A DNA stretch of 64,000 nt, from positions 3,455,001-3,519,000 of the forward strand of contig CANUEZ040000196.1 of the NCBI GenBank assembly GCA_948099385.1, given 5' to 3'. This DNA is from Fasciola hepatica. Lineage: Eukaryota > Platyhelminthes > Trematoda > Plagiorchiida > Fasciolidae. The notes beneath the pieces were generated by a model. The model ran no database searches. It was given only the letters and a program-made list of their open reading frames with translations, and had not been told where the DNA came from. Positions 27,399 to 42,200 of this stretch are shown here, in pieces. The translations under genes were made by a program, and so were the position numbers. Position 1 is the first letter of the stretch, and each line of letters starts with the position of its first letter.

Positions 27399-30300
27399 CT
27401 GAGTATACGCAAGGCATTCCAGTATGAACAATCCACACAGATTGCTCATACAATGCAATAGAGCAGTAGCAGAGTAGATTTGTATAATATGATTCTCCAT
27501 GCAGCTTGAACACTGAACTGACCATTGCAAATTATGGAAGCACTGTACACCTATTTGATCCGCTAAGGGAATCATGAGCATTGCACATGGACAGAGCCCA
27601 CACGGGCCACGGACAAGGGTTTGGGTGAACGAATGTCAGTCGAACACCCAAACCACAAGGCTATCCGATATGGGTCTCAACGCTTTGTTCAACATATACA
27701 ATACATGATATAGCACAATCCCTAAATTGGCTTCGGCTTCCGCTTTCGCTTTCAACGGTAACAACCAAATTCTCGCACACCGATCCAATCCTATGTTCCA
27801 TCACTTCTCTATTTATGGGCCTAATTAAAACCGAGGCATTCCTTTATGTGCAATCCACACAGATTGCTCATACAATGCAATAGAGCAGTAGCAGAGTAGA
27901 TTTGTATAATATGATTCTCCATGCAGCTTGGACACTGAACTGACCATTGAAAATGATGGAAGCACTGTACAGCTGTTTGATCCGCTAAGGGAATCATGAG
28001 CATTGCACATGGACAGAGCCCACACGGGCCACGGACACGGGTTTGGGTGAACGAATATCAGTCGAACACCCAAACCACAAGGCTATCCGAAATGGGTCTC
28101 AACGCCTTTTTTCAACATATACAATACATGAAATAGCACAATCCCTAAATTGGCTTCGGCTTTCGCTTTCCCTTTGAACGGTAACAACCAAATTCTCGCA
28201 CACCAATCCAATCCTATGTTCCATCACTTCTCTATTTATGGGCCTAAGTAAAACCAAGGCATTCCCTTATGAACAATCCACACAGATTGCTCATACAATG
28301 CAATAGAGCAGTAGCAGAGTAGATTTGTATAATATGATTCTCCATGCAGCTTGAACACTGAACTGACCATTGAAAATTATTGAAGCACTGTACAGCTGTT
28401 TGATCCGCTAAGGGAATCATGAGCTTTGCACATGGACAGAGCCCACTCGGAGACACGAACAAGGGTTGGGGTGAACGAATGTCAGTCGAACACCCAAACC
28501 ACAAGGCTATCCGATATGGGTCTCAACGCCTTTTTTCAACATATACAATACATGAAATAGCACAATCCCTAAATTGGCTTCGGCTTTTGCTTTCGCTTTG
28601 AACGGTAACAACCAAATTCTCGCACACCAATCCAATCCTATGTTCCATCACTTCTCTATTTATGGGCCTAAGTAAAACCAAGGCATTCCCTTATGAACAA
28701 TCCACACAGATTGCTCATACAATGCAATAGAGCAGTAGCAGAGTAGATTTGTATAATATGATTCTCCATGCAGCTTGAACACTGAACTGACCATTGAAAA
28801 TTATTGAAGCACTGTACAGCTGTTTGATCCGCTAAGGGAATCATGAGCATTGCACATGGACAGAACCCACTCGGAGACACGAACAAGGGTTGGGGTGAAC
28901 GAATGTCAGTCGAACACCCAAACCACAAGGCTATCCGATATGGGTCTCAACGCTTTGTTCAACATATACACTACATGATATAGCACAATCCCCAAATTGG
29001 CTTCGGCTTTTGCTTTCGCTTTGAACGGTAACAACCAAATTCTCGCACACCGATCCAATCCTATGTTCCATCACTTCTCTATTTATGGGCCTAAGTAAAA
29101 CCAAGGCATTCCTTTATGTGCAATCCACACAAATTGCTCATACAATGCAATAGAGCAGTTGCAGAGTAGATTTGTATAATATGATTCTCCATGCAGCTTG
29201 AACACTGAACTGACCATTGAAAATTATGTAAGCACTGTACAGCTGTTTGATCCGCTAAGGGAATCATGAGCATTGCACATGGACAGAACCCACTCGGAGA
29301 CACGAACAAGGGTTGGGGTGAACGAATGTCAGTCGAACACCCAAACCACAAGGCTATCCGATATGGGTCTCAACGCTTTGTTCAACATATACAATACATG
29401 ATATAGCACAATCCCCAAATTGGCTTCGGCTTTCGCTTTCGCTTTGAATGGTAACAACCAAATTCTCGCACACCGATCCAATCCTATGTTCCATCACTTC
29501 TCTATTTATGGGCCTAAGTAAAACCAAGGCATTCCCTAATGAACAATCCACACAGATTGCTCATACAATGCAATAGAGCAGTAGCAGAGTAGATTTGTAT
29601 AATATGATTCTCCATGCAGCTTGGACACTGAACTGACCATTGAAAATGATGGAAGCACTGTACAGCTGTTTGATCCGCTAAGGGAATCATGAGCATTGCA
29701 CATGGACAGAGCCCACACGGGCCACGGACACGGGTTTGGGTGAACGAATATCAGTCGAACACCCAAACCACAAGGCTATCCGAAATGGGTCTCAACGCCT
29801 TTTTTCAACATATACAATACATGAAATAGCACAATCCCTAAATTGGCTTCGGCTTTCGCTTTCCCTTTGAACGGTAACAACCAAATTCTCGCACACCAAT
29901 CCAATCCTATGTTCCATCACTTCTCTATTTATGGGCCTAAGTAAAAGCAAGGCATTCCCTTATGAACAATCCACACAGATTGCTCATACAATGCAATAGA
30001 GCAGTAGCAGAGTAGATTTGTATAATATGATTCTCCATGCAGCTTGAACACTGAACTGACCATTGAAAATTATTGAAGCACTGTACAGCTGTTTGATCCG
30101 CTAAGGGAACCATGAGCTTTGCACATGGACAGAACCCACTCGGAGACACGAACAAGGGTTGGGGTGAACGAATGTCAGTCGAACACCCAAACCACAAGGC
30201 TATCCGATATGGGTCTCAACGCCTTTTTTCAACATATACAATACATGAAATAGCACAATCCCTAAATTGGCTTCGGCTTTCGCTTTCCCTTTGAACGGTA

Positions 30301-33300
30301 ACAACCAAATTCTCGCACACCAATCCAATCCTATGTTCCATCACTTCTCTATTTATGGGCCTAAGTAAAACCAAGGCATTCCCTTATGAACAATCCACAC
30401 AGATTGCTCATACAATGCAATAGAGCAGTAGCAGAGTAGATTTGTATAATATGATTCTCCATGCAGCTTGAACACTGAACTGACCATTGAAAATGATGGA
30501 AGCACTGTACAGCTGTTTGATCCGCTAAGGGAATCATGAGCATTGCACATGGACAGAACCCACTCGGAGACACGAACAAGGGTTGGGGTGAACGAATGTC
30601 AGTCGAACACCCAAACCACAAGGCTATCCGATATGGGTCTCAACGCTTTGTTCAACATATACAATACATGATATAGCACAATCCCCAAATTGGCTTCGGC
30701 TTTTGCTTTCGCTTTGAACGGTAACAACCAAATTCTCGCACACCGATCCAATCCTATGTTCCATCACTTCTCTATTTATGGGCCTAAGTAAAACCAAGGC
30801 ATTCCTTTATGTGCAATCCACACAGATTGCTCATACAATGCAATAGAGCAGTAGCAGAGTAGATTTGTATAATATGATTCTCCATGCAGCTTGAACACTG
30901 AACCGACCATTGAAAATTATGTAAGCACTGTACAGCTGTTTGATCCGCTAAGGGAATCATGAGCATTGAACATGGACAGAGCCCACTCGGAGACACGAAC
31001 AAGGGTTGGGGTGAACGAATGTCAGTCGAACACTCAAACCACAAGGCTATCCGATATGGGTCTCAACGCTTTGTTCAACATATACAATACATGATATAGC
31101 ACAATCCCCAAATTGGCTTCGGCTTTCGCTTTCGCTTTGAATGGTAACAACCAAATTATCGCACACCGATCCATTCCTATGTTCCATCACTTCTCTATTT
31201 ATGGGCCTAAGTAAAACCAAGGCATTCCCTTATGAACAATCCACACAGATTGCTCATACAATGCAATAGAGCAGTAGCAGAGTAGATTTGTATAATATGA
31301 TTCTCCATGCAGCTTGAACACTGAACTGACCATTGAAAATGATGGAAGCACTGTACAGCTGTTTGATCCGCTAAGGGAATCATGAGCATTGCACATGGAC
31401 AGAGCCCACACGGGCCACGGACACGGGTTTGGGTGAACGAATATCAGTCGAACACCCAAACCACAAGGCTATCCGAAATGGGTCTCAACGCCTTTTTTCA
31501 ACATATACAATACATGAAATAGCACAATCCCCAAATTGGCTTCGGCTTTCGCTTTCCCTTTGAACGGTAACAACCAAATTCTCGCACACCAATCCAATCC
31601 TATGTTCCATCACTTCTCTATTTATGGGCCTAAGTAAAACCAAGGCATTCCCTTATGAACAATCCACACAGATTGCTCATACAATGCAATAGAGCAGTAG
31701 CAGAGTAGATTTGTATAATATGATTCTCCATGCAGCTTGAACACTGAACTGACCATTGAAAATGATGGAAGCACTGTACAGCTGTTTGATCCGCTAAGGG
31801 AATCATGAGCATTGCACATGGACAGAGCCCACTCGGAGACACGAACAAGGGTTGGGGTGAACGAATGTCAGTCGAACATCCAAACCACAAGGCTATCCGA
31901 TATGGGTCTCAACGCTTTGTTCAACATATACAATACATGAAATAGCACATCCCACAAATTGGCTTCGGCTTTTGCTTTCGCTTTGAACGGTAACAACCAA
32001 ATTCTCGCACACCAATCCAATCCTATGTTCCATCACTTCTCTATTTATGGGCCTAAGTAAAACCAAGGCATTCCCTTATGAACAATCCACACAGATTGCT
32101 CATACAATGCAATAGAGCAGTAGCAGAGTAGATTTGTATAATATGATTCTCCATGCAGCTTGAACACTGAACTGACCATTGAAAATTATGTAAGCACTGT
32201 ACAGCTGTTTGATCCGCTAAGGGAATCATGAGCATTGAACATGGACAGAACCCACTCGGAGACACGAACAAGGGTTGGGGTGAACGAATGTCAGTCGAAC
32301 ACCCAAACCACAAGGCTATCCGAAATGGGTCTCAACGCCTTTTTTCAACATATGCAATACATGAAATAGCACAATACCCAAATTGGCTTCGGCTTTCGCT
32401 TTCGCTTTGAATGGTAACAACCAAATTCTCGCACACCAATCCAATCCTATGTTCCATCACTTCTCTATTTATGGGCCTAAGTAAAACCAAGGCATTCCCT
32501 TATGAACAATCCACACAGATTGCTCATACAATGCAATAGAGCAGTAGCAGAGTAGATTTGTATAATATGATTCTCCATGCAGCTTGAACACTGAACTGAC
32601 CATTGAAAATTATTGAAGCACTGTACAGCTGTTTGATCCGCTAAGGGAATCATGAGCTTTGCACATGGACAGAACCCACTCGGAGACACGAACAAGGGTT
32701 GGGGTGAACGAATGTCAGTCGAACACCCAAACCACAAGGCTATCCGATATGGGTCTCAACGCCTTTTTTCAACATATACAATACATGAAATAGCACAATC
32801 CCTAAAATGGCTTCGGCTTTCGCTTGCCCTTTGAACGGTAACAACCAAATTCTCGCACACCAATCCAATCCTATGTTCCATCACTTCTCTATTTATGGGC
32901 CTAAGTAAAACCAAGGCATTCCCTTATGAACAATCCACACAGATTGCTCATACAATGCAATAGAGCAGTAGCAGAGTAGATTTGTATAATATGATTCTCC
33001 ATGCAGCTTGAACACTGAACTGACCATTGAAAATTGTTGAAGCACTGTACAGCTGTTTGATCCGCTAAGGGAATCATGAGCATTGCACATGGACAGAACC
33101 CACTCGGAGACACGAACAAGGGTTGGGGTGAACGAATGTCAGTCGAACACCCAAACCACAAGGCTATCCGAAATGGGTCTCAACGCCTTTTTTCAACATA
33201 TACAATACATGAAATAGCACAATCCCCAAATTGGCTTCGGCTTTCGCTTTCCCTTTGAACGGTAACAACCAAATTCTCGCACACCAATCCAATCCTATGT

Positions 33301-36287
33301 TCCATCACTTCTCTATTTATGGGCCTAAGTAAAACCAAGGCATTCCCTTATGAACAATCCACACAGATTGCTCATACAATGCAATAGAGCAGTAGCAGAG
33401 TAGATTTGTATAATATGATTCTCCATGCAGCTTGAACACTGAACTGACCATTGAAAATTATGGAAGCACTGTACAGCTGTTTGATCCGCTAAGGGAATCA
33501 TGAGCATTGCACATGGACAGAGCCCACTCGGAGACACGAACAAGGGTTGGGGTGAACGAATGTCAGTCGAACATCCAAACCACAAGGCTATCCGATATGG
33601 GTCTCAACGCTTTGTTCAACATATACAATACATGAAATAGCACATCCCACAAATTGGCTTCGGCTTTTGCTTTCGCTTTGAACGGTAACAACCAAATTCT
33701 CGCACACCAATCCAATCCTATGTTCCATCACTTCTCTATTTATGGGCCTAAGTAAAACCAAGGCATTCCCTTATGAACAATCCACACAGATTGCTCATAC
33801 AATGCAATAGAGCAGTAGCAGAGTAGATTTGTATAATATGATTCTCCATGCAGCTTGAACACTGAACTGACCATTGAAAATTATGTAAGCACTGTACAGC
33901 TGTTTGATCCGCTAAGGGAATCATGAGCATTGAACATGGACAGAACCCACTCGGAGACACGAACAAGGGTTGGGGTGAACGAATGTCAGTCGAACACCCA
34001 AACCACAAGGCTATCCGAAATGGGTCTCAACGCCTTTTTTCAACATATGCAATACATGAAATAGCACAATACCCAAATTGGCTTCGGCTTTCGCTTTCGC
34101 TTTGAATGGTAACAACCAAATTCTCGCACACCAATCCAATCCTATGTTCCATCACTTCTCTATTTATGGGCCTAAGTAAAACCAAGGCATTCCCTTATGA
34201 ACAATCCACACAGATTGCTCATACAATGCAATAGAGCAGTAGCAGAGTAGATTTGTATAATATGATTCTCCATGCAGCTTGAACACTGAACTGACCATTG
34301 AAAATTATTGAAGCACTGTACAGCTGTTTGATCCGCTAAGGGAATCATGAGCTTTGCACATGGACAGAACCCACTCGGAGACACGAACAAGGGTTGGGGT
34401 GAACGAATGTCAGTCGAACACCCAAACCACAAGGCTATCCGATATGGGTCTCAACGCCTTTTTTCAACATATACAATACATGAAATAGCACAATCCCTAA
34501 AATGGCTTCGGCTTTCGCTTGCCCTTTGAACGGTAACAACCAAATTCTCGCACACCAATCCAATCCTATGTTCCATCACTTCTCTATTTATGGGCCTAAG
34601 TAAAACCAAGGCATTCCCTTATGAACAATCCACACAGATTGCTCATACAATGCAATAGAGCAGTAGCAGAGTAGATTTGTATAATATGATTCTCCATGCA
34701 GCTTGAACACTGAACTGACCATTGAAAATTGTTGAAGCACTGTACAGCTGTTTGATCCGCTAAGGGAATCATGAGCATTGCACATGGACAGAACCCACTC
34801 GGAGACACGAACAAGGGTTGGGGTGAACGAATGTCAGTCGAACACCCAAACCACAAGGCTATCCGATATGGGTCTCAACGCTTTGTTCAACATATACACT
34901 ACATGATATAGCACAATCCCCAAATTGGCTTCGGCTTTTGCTTTCGCTTTGAACGGTAACAACCAAATTCTCGCACACCGATCCAATCCTATGTTCCATC
35001 ACTTCTCTATTTATGGGCCTAAGTAAAACCAAGGCATTCCTTTATGTGCAATCCACACAGATTGCTCATACAATGCAATAGAGCAGTAGCAGAGTAGATT
35101 TGTATAATATGATTCTCCATGCAGCTTGAACACTGAACTGACCATTGCAAATTATGTAAGCACTGTACAGCTGTTTGATCCGCTAAGGGAATCATGAGCA
35201 TTGAACATGGACAGAACCCACTCGGAGACACGAACAAGGGTTGGGGTGAACGAATGTCAGTCGAACACCCAAGCCACAAGGCTATCCGATATGGGTCTCA
35301 ACGCTTTGTTCAACATATACAATACATGATATAGCACAATCCCCAAATTGGCTTCGGCTTTCGCTTTCCCTTTGAATGGTAACAACCAAATTCTCGCACA
35401 CCGATCCAATCCTATGTTCCATCACTTCTCTATTTATGGGCCTAAGTAAAACCAAGGCATTCCCTCATGAACAATCCACACAGATTGCTCATACAATGCA
35501 ATAGAGCAGTAGCAGAGTAGATTTGTATAATATGATTCTCCATGCAGCTTGGACACTGAACTGACCATTGAAAATGATGGAAGCACTGTACAGCTGTTTG
35601 ATCCGCTAAGGGAATCATGAGCATTGCACATGGACAGAGCCCACACGGGCCACGGACACGGGTTTGGGTGAACGAATATCAGTCGAACACCCAAACCACA
35701 AGGCTATCCGAAATGGGTCTCAACGCCTTTTTTCAACATATACAATACATGAAATAGCACAATCCCTAAATTGGCTTCGGCTTTCGCTTTCCCTTTGAAC
35801 GGTAACAACCAAATTCTCGCACACCAATCCAATCCTATGTTCCATCACTTCTCTATTTATGGGCCTAAGTAAAACCAAGGCATTCCCTTATGAACAATCC
35901 ACACAGATTGCTCATACAATGCAATAGAGCAGTAGCAGAGTAGATTTGTATAATATGATTCTCCATGCAGCTTGAACACTGAACTGACCATTGAAAATTA
36001 TTGAAGCACTGTACAGCTGTTTGATCCGCTAAGGGAATCATGAGCATTGCACATGGACAGAACCCACTCGGAGACACGAACAAGGGTTGGGGTGAACGAA
36101 TGTCAGTCGAACACCCAAACCACAAGGCTATCCGATATGGGTCTCAACGCTTTGTTCAACATATACAATACATGATATAGCACAATCCCCAAATTGGCTT
36201 CGGCTTTTGCTTTCGCTTTGAACGGTAACAACCAAATTCTCGCACACCGATCCAATCCTATGTTCCATCACTTCTCTATTTATGGGC
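27399..36287 (+). repeat. Zone 6: four-unit higher-order repeat (about 1.69 kb)
   Basis: Units cycle through four types. Type A has CACGGGCCACGGACACGGG with GAATATCAG and AACGCCTTTTTTCAAC (27,821; 29,514; 31,207; 35,442). Type B has AAATTATTGAAGC with GAGCTTTGC (28,244; 29,937; 32,477; 34,172). Type C resembles B but has GAGCATTGC (28,668; 32,901; 34,596). Type D has CCTTTATGTGCAATCC or TTATGTAAGC, often with GAATGGT (29,091; 30,784; 32,053; 33,748; 35,019). Units with the T6 run are 424 bp, so the multimer is 1,693-1,695 bp. The order is disturbed near 31,630 and 33,325, where another type replaces A. Confidence 0.85.
31465..34865 (+). repeat. Young 1,695-bp tandem duplication inside zone 6
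   Basis: About 31,465-33,170 reappears at 33,160-34,865 (+1,695, four units). Shared private markers are ATAGCACATCCCACAAATTGG (31,943 and 33,638), CATATGCAATACATG (32,348 and 34,043), CTTGCCCTTTG (32,823 and 34,518) and AAAATTGTTGAAGC (33,031 and 34,726). I found one clear difference, AAATGATGG against AAATTATGG (about 31,763 and 33,458). Confidence 0.88.
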
Positions 36288-39244
36288 CTAAGTAAAACCA
36301 AGGCATTCCCTTATGGACAATCCACACAGATTGCTCATACAATGCAATAGAGCAGTAGCAGAGTAGATTTGTATAATATGATTCTCCATGCAGCTTGAAC
36401 ACTGAACTGACCATTGGAAATTATGGAAGCATTGTACAGCTGTTTGATCCGCTAAGGGAATCATGAGCATTCCACGTGGACAGAACCAACACGGGGACAT
36501 GAACAAGGGTTGGGGTGAACGAATGTCACTCGAACACCCAAACCACAAGGCTATCCGATATGGGTCTCAATGCTTTGTTCAACATATACAATACATGATA
36601 TAGCACAATCCCCAAATTGGCTTCGGCTTTCGCTTTCGCTTTGAACGGTAACAACCAAATTCTCGCACAAAGATCCAATCCTATGTTCCATCACTTCTCT
36701 ATTTATGGGCCTAAGTAAAACCAAGGCATTCCCTCATGAACAATCCACACAGATTGCTCATACAATGCAATAGAGCAGTAGCAGAGTAGATTTGTATAAT
36801 ATGATTCTCCATGCAGCTTGAACACTGAACTGACCATTGAAAATGACGGAAGTACTGTACAGCTGTTTGATCCGCTAAGGGAATCATGAGCATTGCACAT
36901 GGACAGAACCCACTCGGAGACACGAACAAGGGTTGGGGTGAACGAATGTCAGTCGAACACCCAAACCACAAGGCTATCCGATATGGGACTGAACGCTTGT
37001 TCAACATATACAATACATGAAATAGCACAATCCCCAAATTGGCTTCGGCTTTTGCTTTCGCTTTGAACGATAACAACCAAATTCTCGCACACCGATCCAA
37101 TCCTATGTTCCATCACTTCTCTATTTATGGGCCTGAGTAAAACCAAGGCATTCCTTTATGTGCAATCCACACAGATTGCTCATACAATGCAATAGAGCAG
37201 TAGCAGAGTAGAATTGTATAATATGATTCTCCATGCAGCTTGAACACTGAACTGACCATTGCAAATTATGGGAGCACTGTACAGCTGTTTGATCCGCTAA
37301 GGGAATCATGAGCATTGCACATGGACAGAGCCCACACGGGCCACGGACAAGGGTTTGGGTGAACGAATGTCAGTCGAACACCCAAACCACAAGGCAATCC
37401 GATATGGGTCTCAACGCTTTGTTCAACATATACAATACCTGAAATAGCACAATCCCTCAATTGGCTTCGGCTTCCGCTTTTGCTTTGAACGGTAACAACC
37501 AAATTCTCGCACACCGATCCAATCCTATGTTCCATCACTTCTCTATTTATGGGCCTAAGTAAAACCAAGGCATTCCCTTATGAACAATCCCCACAGATTA
37601 CTCATACAATGCAATAGAGCAGTAGCAGAGTAGATTTGTATAATATGATTCTCCATGCAGCTTGAACACTGAACTGACCATTGAAAATGACGGAAGTACT
37701 GTACAGCTGTTTGATCCGCTAAGGGAATCATGAGCATTCCACGTGGACAGAACCAACACGGGGACATGAACAAGGGTTGGGGTGAACGAATGTCAGTCGA
37801 ACACCCAAACCACAAGGCTATCCGATATGGGTCTCAATGCTTTGTTCAACATATACACTACATGATATAGCACAATCCCCAAATTGGCTTCGGCTTTCGC
37901 TTTCGCTTTGAACGGTAACAACCAAATTCTCGCACACCGATCCAATCCTATGTTCCATCACTTCTCTATTTATGGGCCTAAGTAAAACCAAGGCATTCCC
38001 TCATGAACAATCCACACAGATTGCTCATACAATGCAATAGAGCAGTAGCAGAGTAGATTTGTATAATATGATTCTACATGCAGCTTGAACACTGAACTGA
38101 CCATTGAAAATGACGGAAGTACTGTACAGCTGTTTGATCCGCTAAGGGAATCATGAGCATTGCACATGGACAGAACCCACTCGGAGACACGAACAAGGGT
38201 TGGGGTGAACGAATGTCAGTCGAACACCCAAACCACAAGGCTATCCGATATGGGACTGAACGCTTGTTCAACATATACAATACATGAAATAGCACAATCC
38301 CCAAATTGGCTTCGGCTTTTGCTTTCGCTTTGAACGATAACAACCAAATTCTCGCACACCGATCCAATCCTATGTTCCATCACTTCTCTATTTATGGGCC
38401 TGAGTAAAACCAAGGCATTCCTTTATGTGCAATCCACACAGATTGCTCATACAATGCAATAGAGCAGTAGCAGAGTAGATTTGTATAATATGATTCTCCA
38501 TGCAGCTTGAACACTGAACTGACCATTGCAAATTATGGAAGCACTGTACAGCTGTTTGATCCGCTAAGGGAATCATGAGCATTGCACATGGACAGAGCCC
38601 ACACGGGCCACGGACAAGGGTTTGGGTGAACGAATGTCAGTCGAACACCCAAACCACAAGGCAATCCGATATGGGTCTGAACGCTTTGTTCAACATATAC
38701 AATACCTGAAATAGCACAATCCCTCAATTGGCTTCGGCTTCCGCTTTCGCTTTGAACGGTAACAACCAAATTCTCGCACACCGATCCAATCCTATGTTCC
38801 ATCACTTCTCTATTTATGGGCCTAAGTAAAACCAAGGCATTCCTTTATGTGCAATCCACACAGATTGCTCATACAATGCAATAGAGCAGTAGCAGAGTAG
38901 ATTTGTATAATATGATTCTCCATGCAGCTTGAACACTGAACTGACCATTGAAAATTATGGAAGCACTGTACAGCTGTTTGATCCGCTAAGGGAATCATGA
39001 GCATTGAACATGGACAGAACCCACTCGGAGACACGAACAAGGGTTGGGGTGAACGAATGTCAGTCGAACACCCAAACCACAAGGCTATCCGATATGGGTC
39101 TCAACGCTTTGTTCAACATATACAATACATGATATAGCACAATCCCCAAATTGGCTTCGGCTTTCGCTTTCGCTTTGAATGGTAACAACCAAATTCTCGC
39201 ACACCGATCCAATCCTATGTTCCATCACTTCTCTATTTATGGGC
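36288..39244 (+). repeat. Zone 7: three-unit higher-order repeat (1,267 bp)
   Basis: About 36,830-37,560 matches 38,097-38,827 at +1,267 (three units less two bases). Shared markers are AAATGACGGAAGTACTG, the short GGGACTGAACGCTTGTTC, TTGAACGATAACAACC, GGGCCTGAGTAAAACC, GGCAATCCGATATG and AATACCTGAAATAGC. A few single-base differences separate the copies (AGAATTG/AGATTTG, GGGAGC/GGAAGC, TCTCAACG/TCTGAACG). Units at 36,288 and 37,555 also share GAGCATTCCACGTGG and AACCAACACGGGG. Confidence 0.85.
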
Positions 39245-42200
39245 TTAAGTAAAACCAAGGCATTCCCTAATGAACAATCCACACAGATTGCTCATACAAT
39301 GCAATAGAGCAGTAGCAGAGTAGATTTGTATAATATGATTCTCCATGCAGCTTGAACACTGAACTGACCATTGAAAATGATGGAAGCACTGTACAGCTGT
39401 TTGATCCGCTAAGGGAATCATGAGCATTGCACATGGACAGAGCCCACACGGGCCACGGACGCGGGTTTGGGTGAACGAATATCAGTCGAACACCCAAACC
39501 ACAAGGCTATCCGAAATGGGTCTCAACGTCTTTTTTCAACATATACAATACATGAAATAGCACAATCCCCAAATTGGCTTCGGCTTTCGCTTTCGCTTTG
39601 AACGGTAACAACCAAATTCTCGCACACCGATCCAATCCTATGTTCCATCACTTCTCTATTTATGGGCCTAAGTAAAACCAAGGCATTCCCTTATGAACAA
39701 TCCACACAGATTGCTCATACAATGCAATAGAGCAGTAGCAGAGTAGATTTGTATAATATGATTCTACATGCAGCTTGAACGCTGAACTGACCATTGCAAT
39801 TTATGGAAGCACTGTACAGCTGTTTGATCCGCTAAGGGAATCATGAACATTGAACATGGACAGAACCCACTCGGAGACACGAACAAGGGTTGGGGTGAAC
39901 GAATGTCAGTCGAACACCCAAACCACAAGGCTATCCGATATGGGTCTCACCGCTATGTTCAACAAATACAATACACGACATAGCACAATCCCCAAATTGG
40001 CTTCGGCTTTCGCTTTCGCTTTGAACGGTAACAACAAAATTCTCGCACACCGATCCATTCCTATGTTCCATCACTTCTCTATTTATGGGCCTAAGTAAAC
40101 GCAAGGCATTCCATTATGAACAATCCACACAGATTGCTCATACAATGCAATAGAGCAGTAGCAGAGTAGATTTGTATAATATGATTCTCCATGCAGCTTG
40201 AACACTGAACTGACCATTGAAAATTATGGAAGCACTGTACAGCTGTTTGATCCGCTAAGGGAATCATGAGCATTGAACATGGACAGAACCCACTCGGAGA
40301 CACGAACAAGGGTTGGGGTGAACGAATGTCAGTCGAACACCCAAACCACAAGGCTATCCCATATGGGTCTCAACGCTTTGTTCAACATATACAATACATG
40401 ATATTGCACAATCCCCAAATTGGCTTCGGCTTTCGCTTTCGCTTTAAACGGTAACAACCAAATTCTCGCACACCAATCCAATCCCATGTTCCATCACTTC
40501 TCTATTTATGGGCCCAAGTAAAACCAAGGCATTCCATTATGAACAATCCACACAGATTGCTCATACAATGCAATAGAGCAGTAGCAGAGTAGATTTGTAT
40601 AATATGATTCTGCATGCAGCTTGAACACCGAACTGACCATTGGAAATTATGGAAGCACTGTACAGCTGTTTGATCCGCTAAGGGAATCATGAGCATTGAA
40701 CATGGACAGAACCCACTTGGAGACACGAACAAGGGTTGGGGTGAACGAATGTCAGTCGAACACCCAAACCACAAGGCTATCCCATATGGGTCTCAACGGT
40801 TTGTTCAACATATACAATACATGATATAGCACAATACCCAAATTGGCTTCGGCTTTCGCTTTCGCTTTGAATGGTAACAACCAAATTCTCGCACACCGAT
40901 CCAATCCTATGTTCCATCACTTCTCTATTTATGGGCCTAAGTAAAACCGAGGCATTCCCTTATGAACAATCCACACAGATTGCTCATACAATGCAATAGA
41001 GCAGTAGCAGAGTAGATTTGTTTAATATGATTCTACATGCAGCTTGAACGCTGAACTGACCATTGCAATTTATGGAAGCACTGTACAGCTGTTTGATCCG
41101 CTAAGGGAATCATGAACATTGAACATGGACAGAACCCACTCGGAGACACGAACAAGGGTTGGGGTGAACGAATGTCAGTCGAACACCCAAACCACAAGGC
41201 TATCCGATATGGGTCTCACCGCTATGTTCACCAAATACAATACACGACATAGCACATTCCCCAAATTGGCTTCGGCTTTCGCTTTCGCTTTGAACGGTAA
41301 CAACCAAATTCTCGCACACCGATCCATTCCTATGTTCCATCACTTCTCTATTTATGGGCCTAAGTAAACGCAAGGCATTCCATTATGAACAATCCACACA
41401 GATTGCTCATACAATGCAATAGAGCAGTAGCAGAGTAGATTTGTATAATATGATTCTCCATGCAGCTTGAACACTGAACTGACCATTGAAAATTATGGAA
41501 GCACTGTACAGCTGTTTGATCCGCTAAGGGAATCATGAGCATTGCACATGGACAGAGCCCACACGGGCCACGGACACGGGTTTGGGTGAACGAATGTCAG
41601 TCGAACACCCAAACCACAAGGCTATCCGATATGGGTCTCAACGCCTTTTTTCAACATATACAATACATGAAATAGCACAATCCCTAAATTGGCTTCGGCT
41701 TTCGCTTTCCCTTTGAACGGTAACAACCAAATTCTCGCACACCGATCCAATCCTATGTTCCATCACTTCTCTATTTATGGGCCTAAGTAAAACCAAGGCA
41801 TTCTCTTATGAACAATCCACACAGATTGCTCATACAATGCAATAGAGCAGTAGCAGAGTAGATTTGTATAATATGATTCTCCATGCAGCTTGAACACTGA
41901 ACTGACCATTGGAAATTATGGAAGCACTGTACAGCTGTATGATCCGCTAAGGGAATCATGAGCATTGCACATGGACATAGCCCACACGGGGACACGAACA
42001 AGGGTTGGGGTGAACGAATGTCAGTCGAACATCCAAACCACAAGGCTATCCGATATGGGTCTCAACGCTTTGTTCAACATATACACTACATGAAATAGCA
42101 CAATCCCCAAATTGGATTCGGCTTTCGCTTTCGCTTTAAACGGTAACAACCAAATTCTCGCACACCAATCCAATCCTATGTTCCACCACTTCTCTATTTA

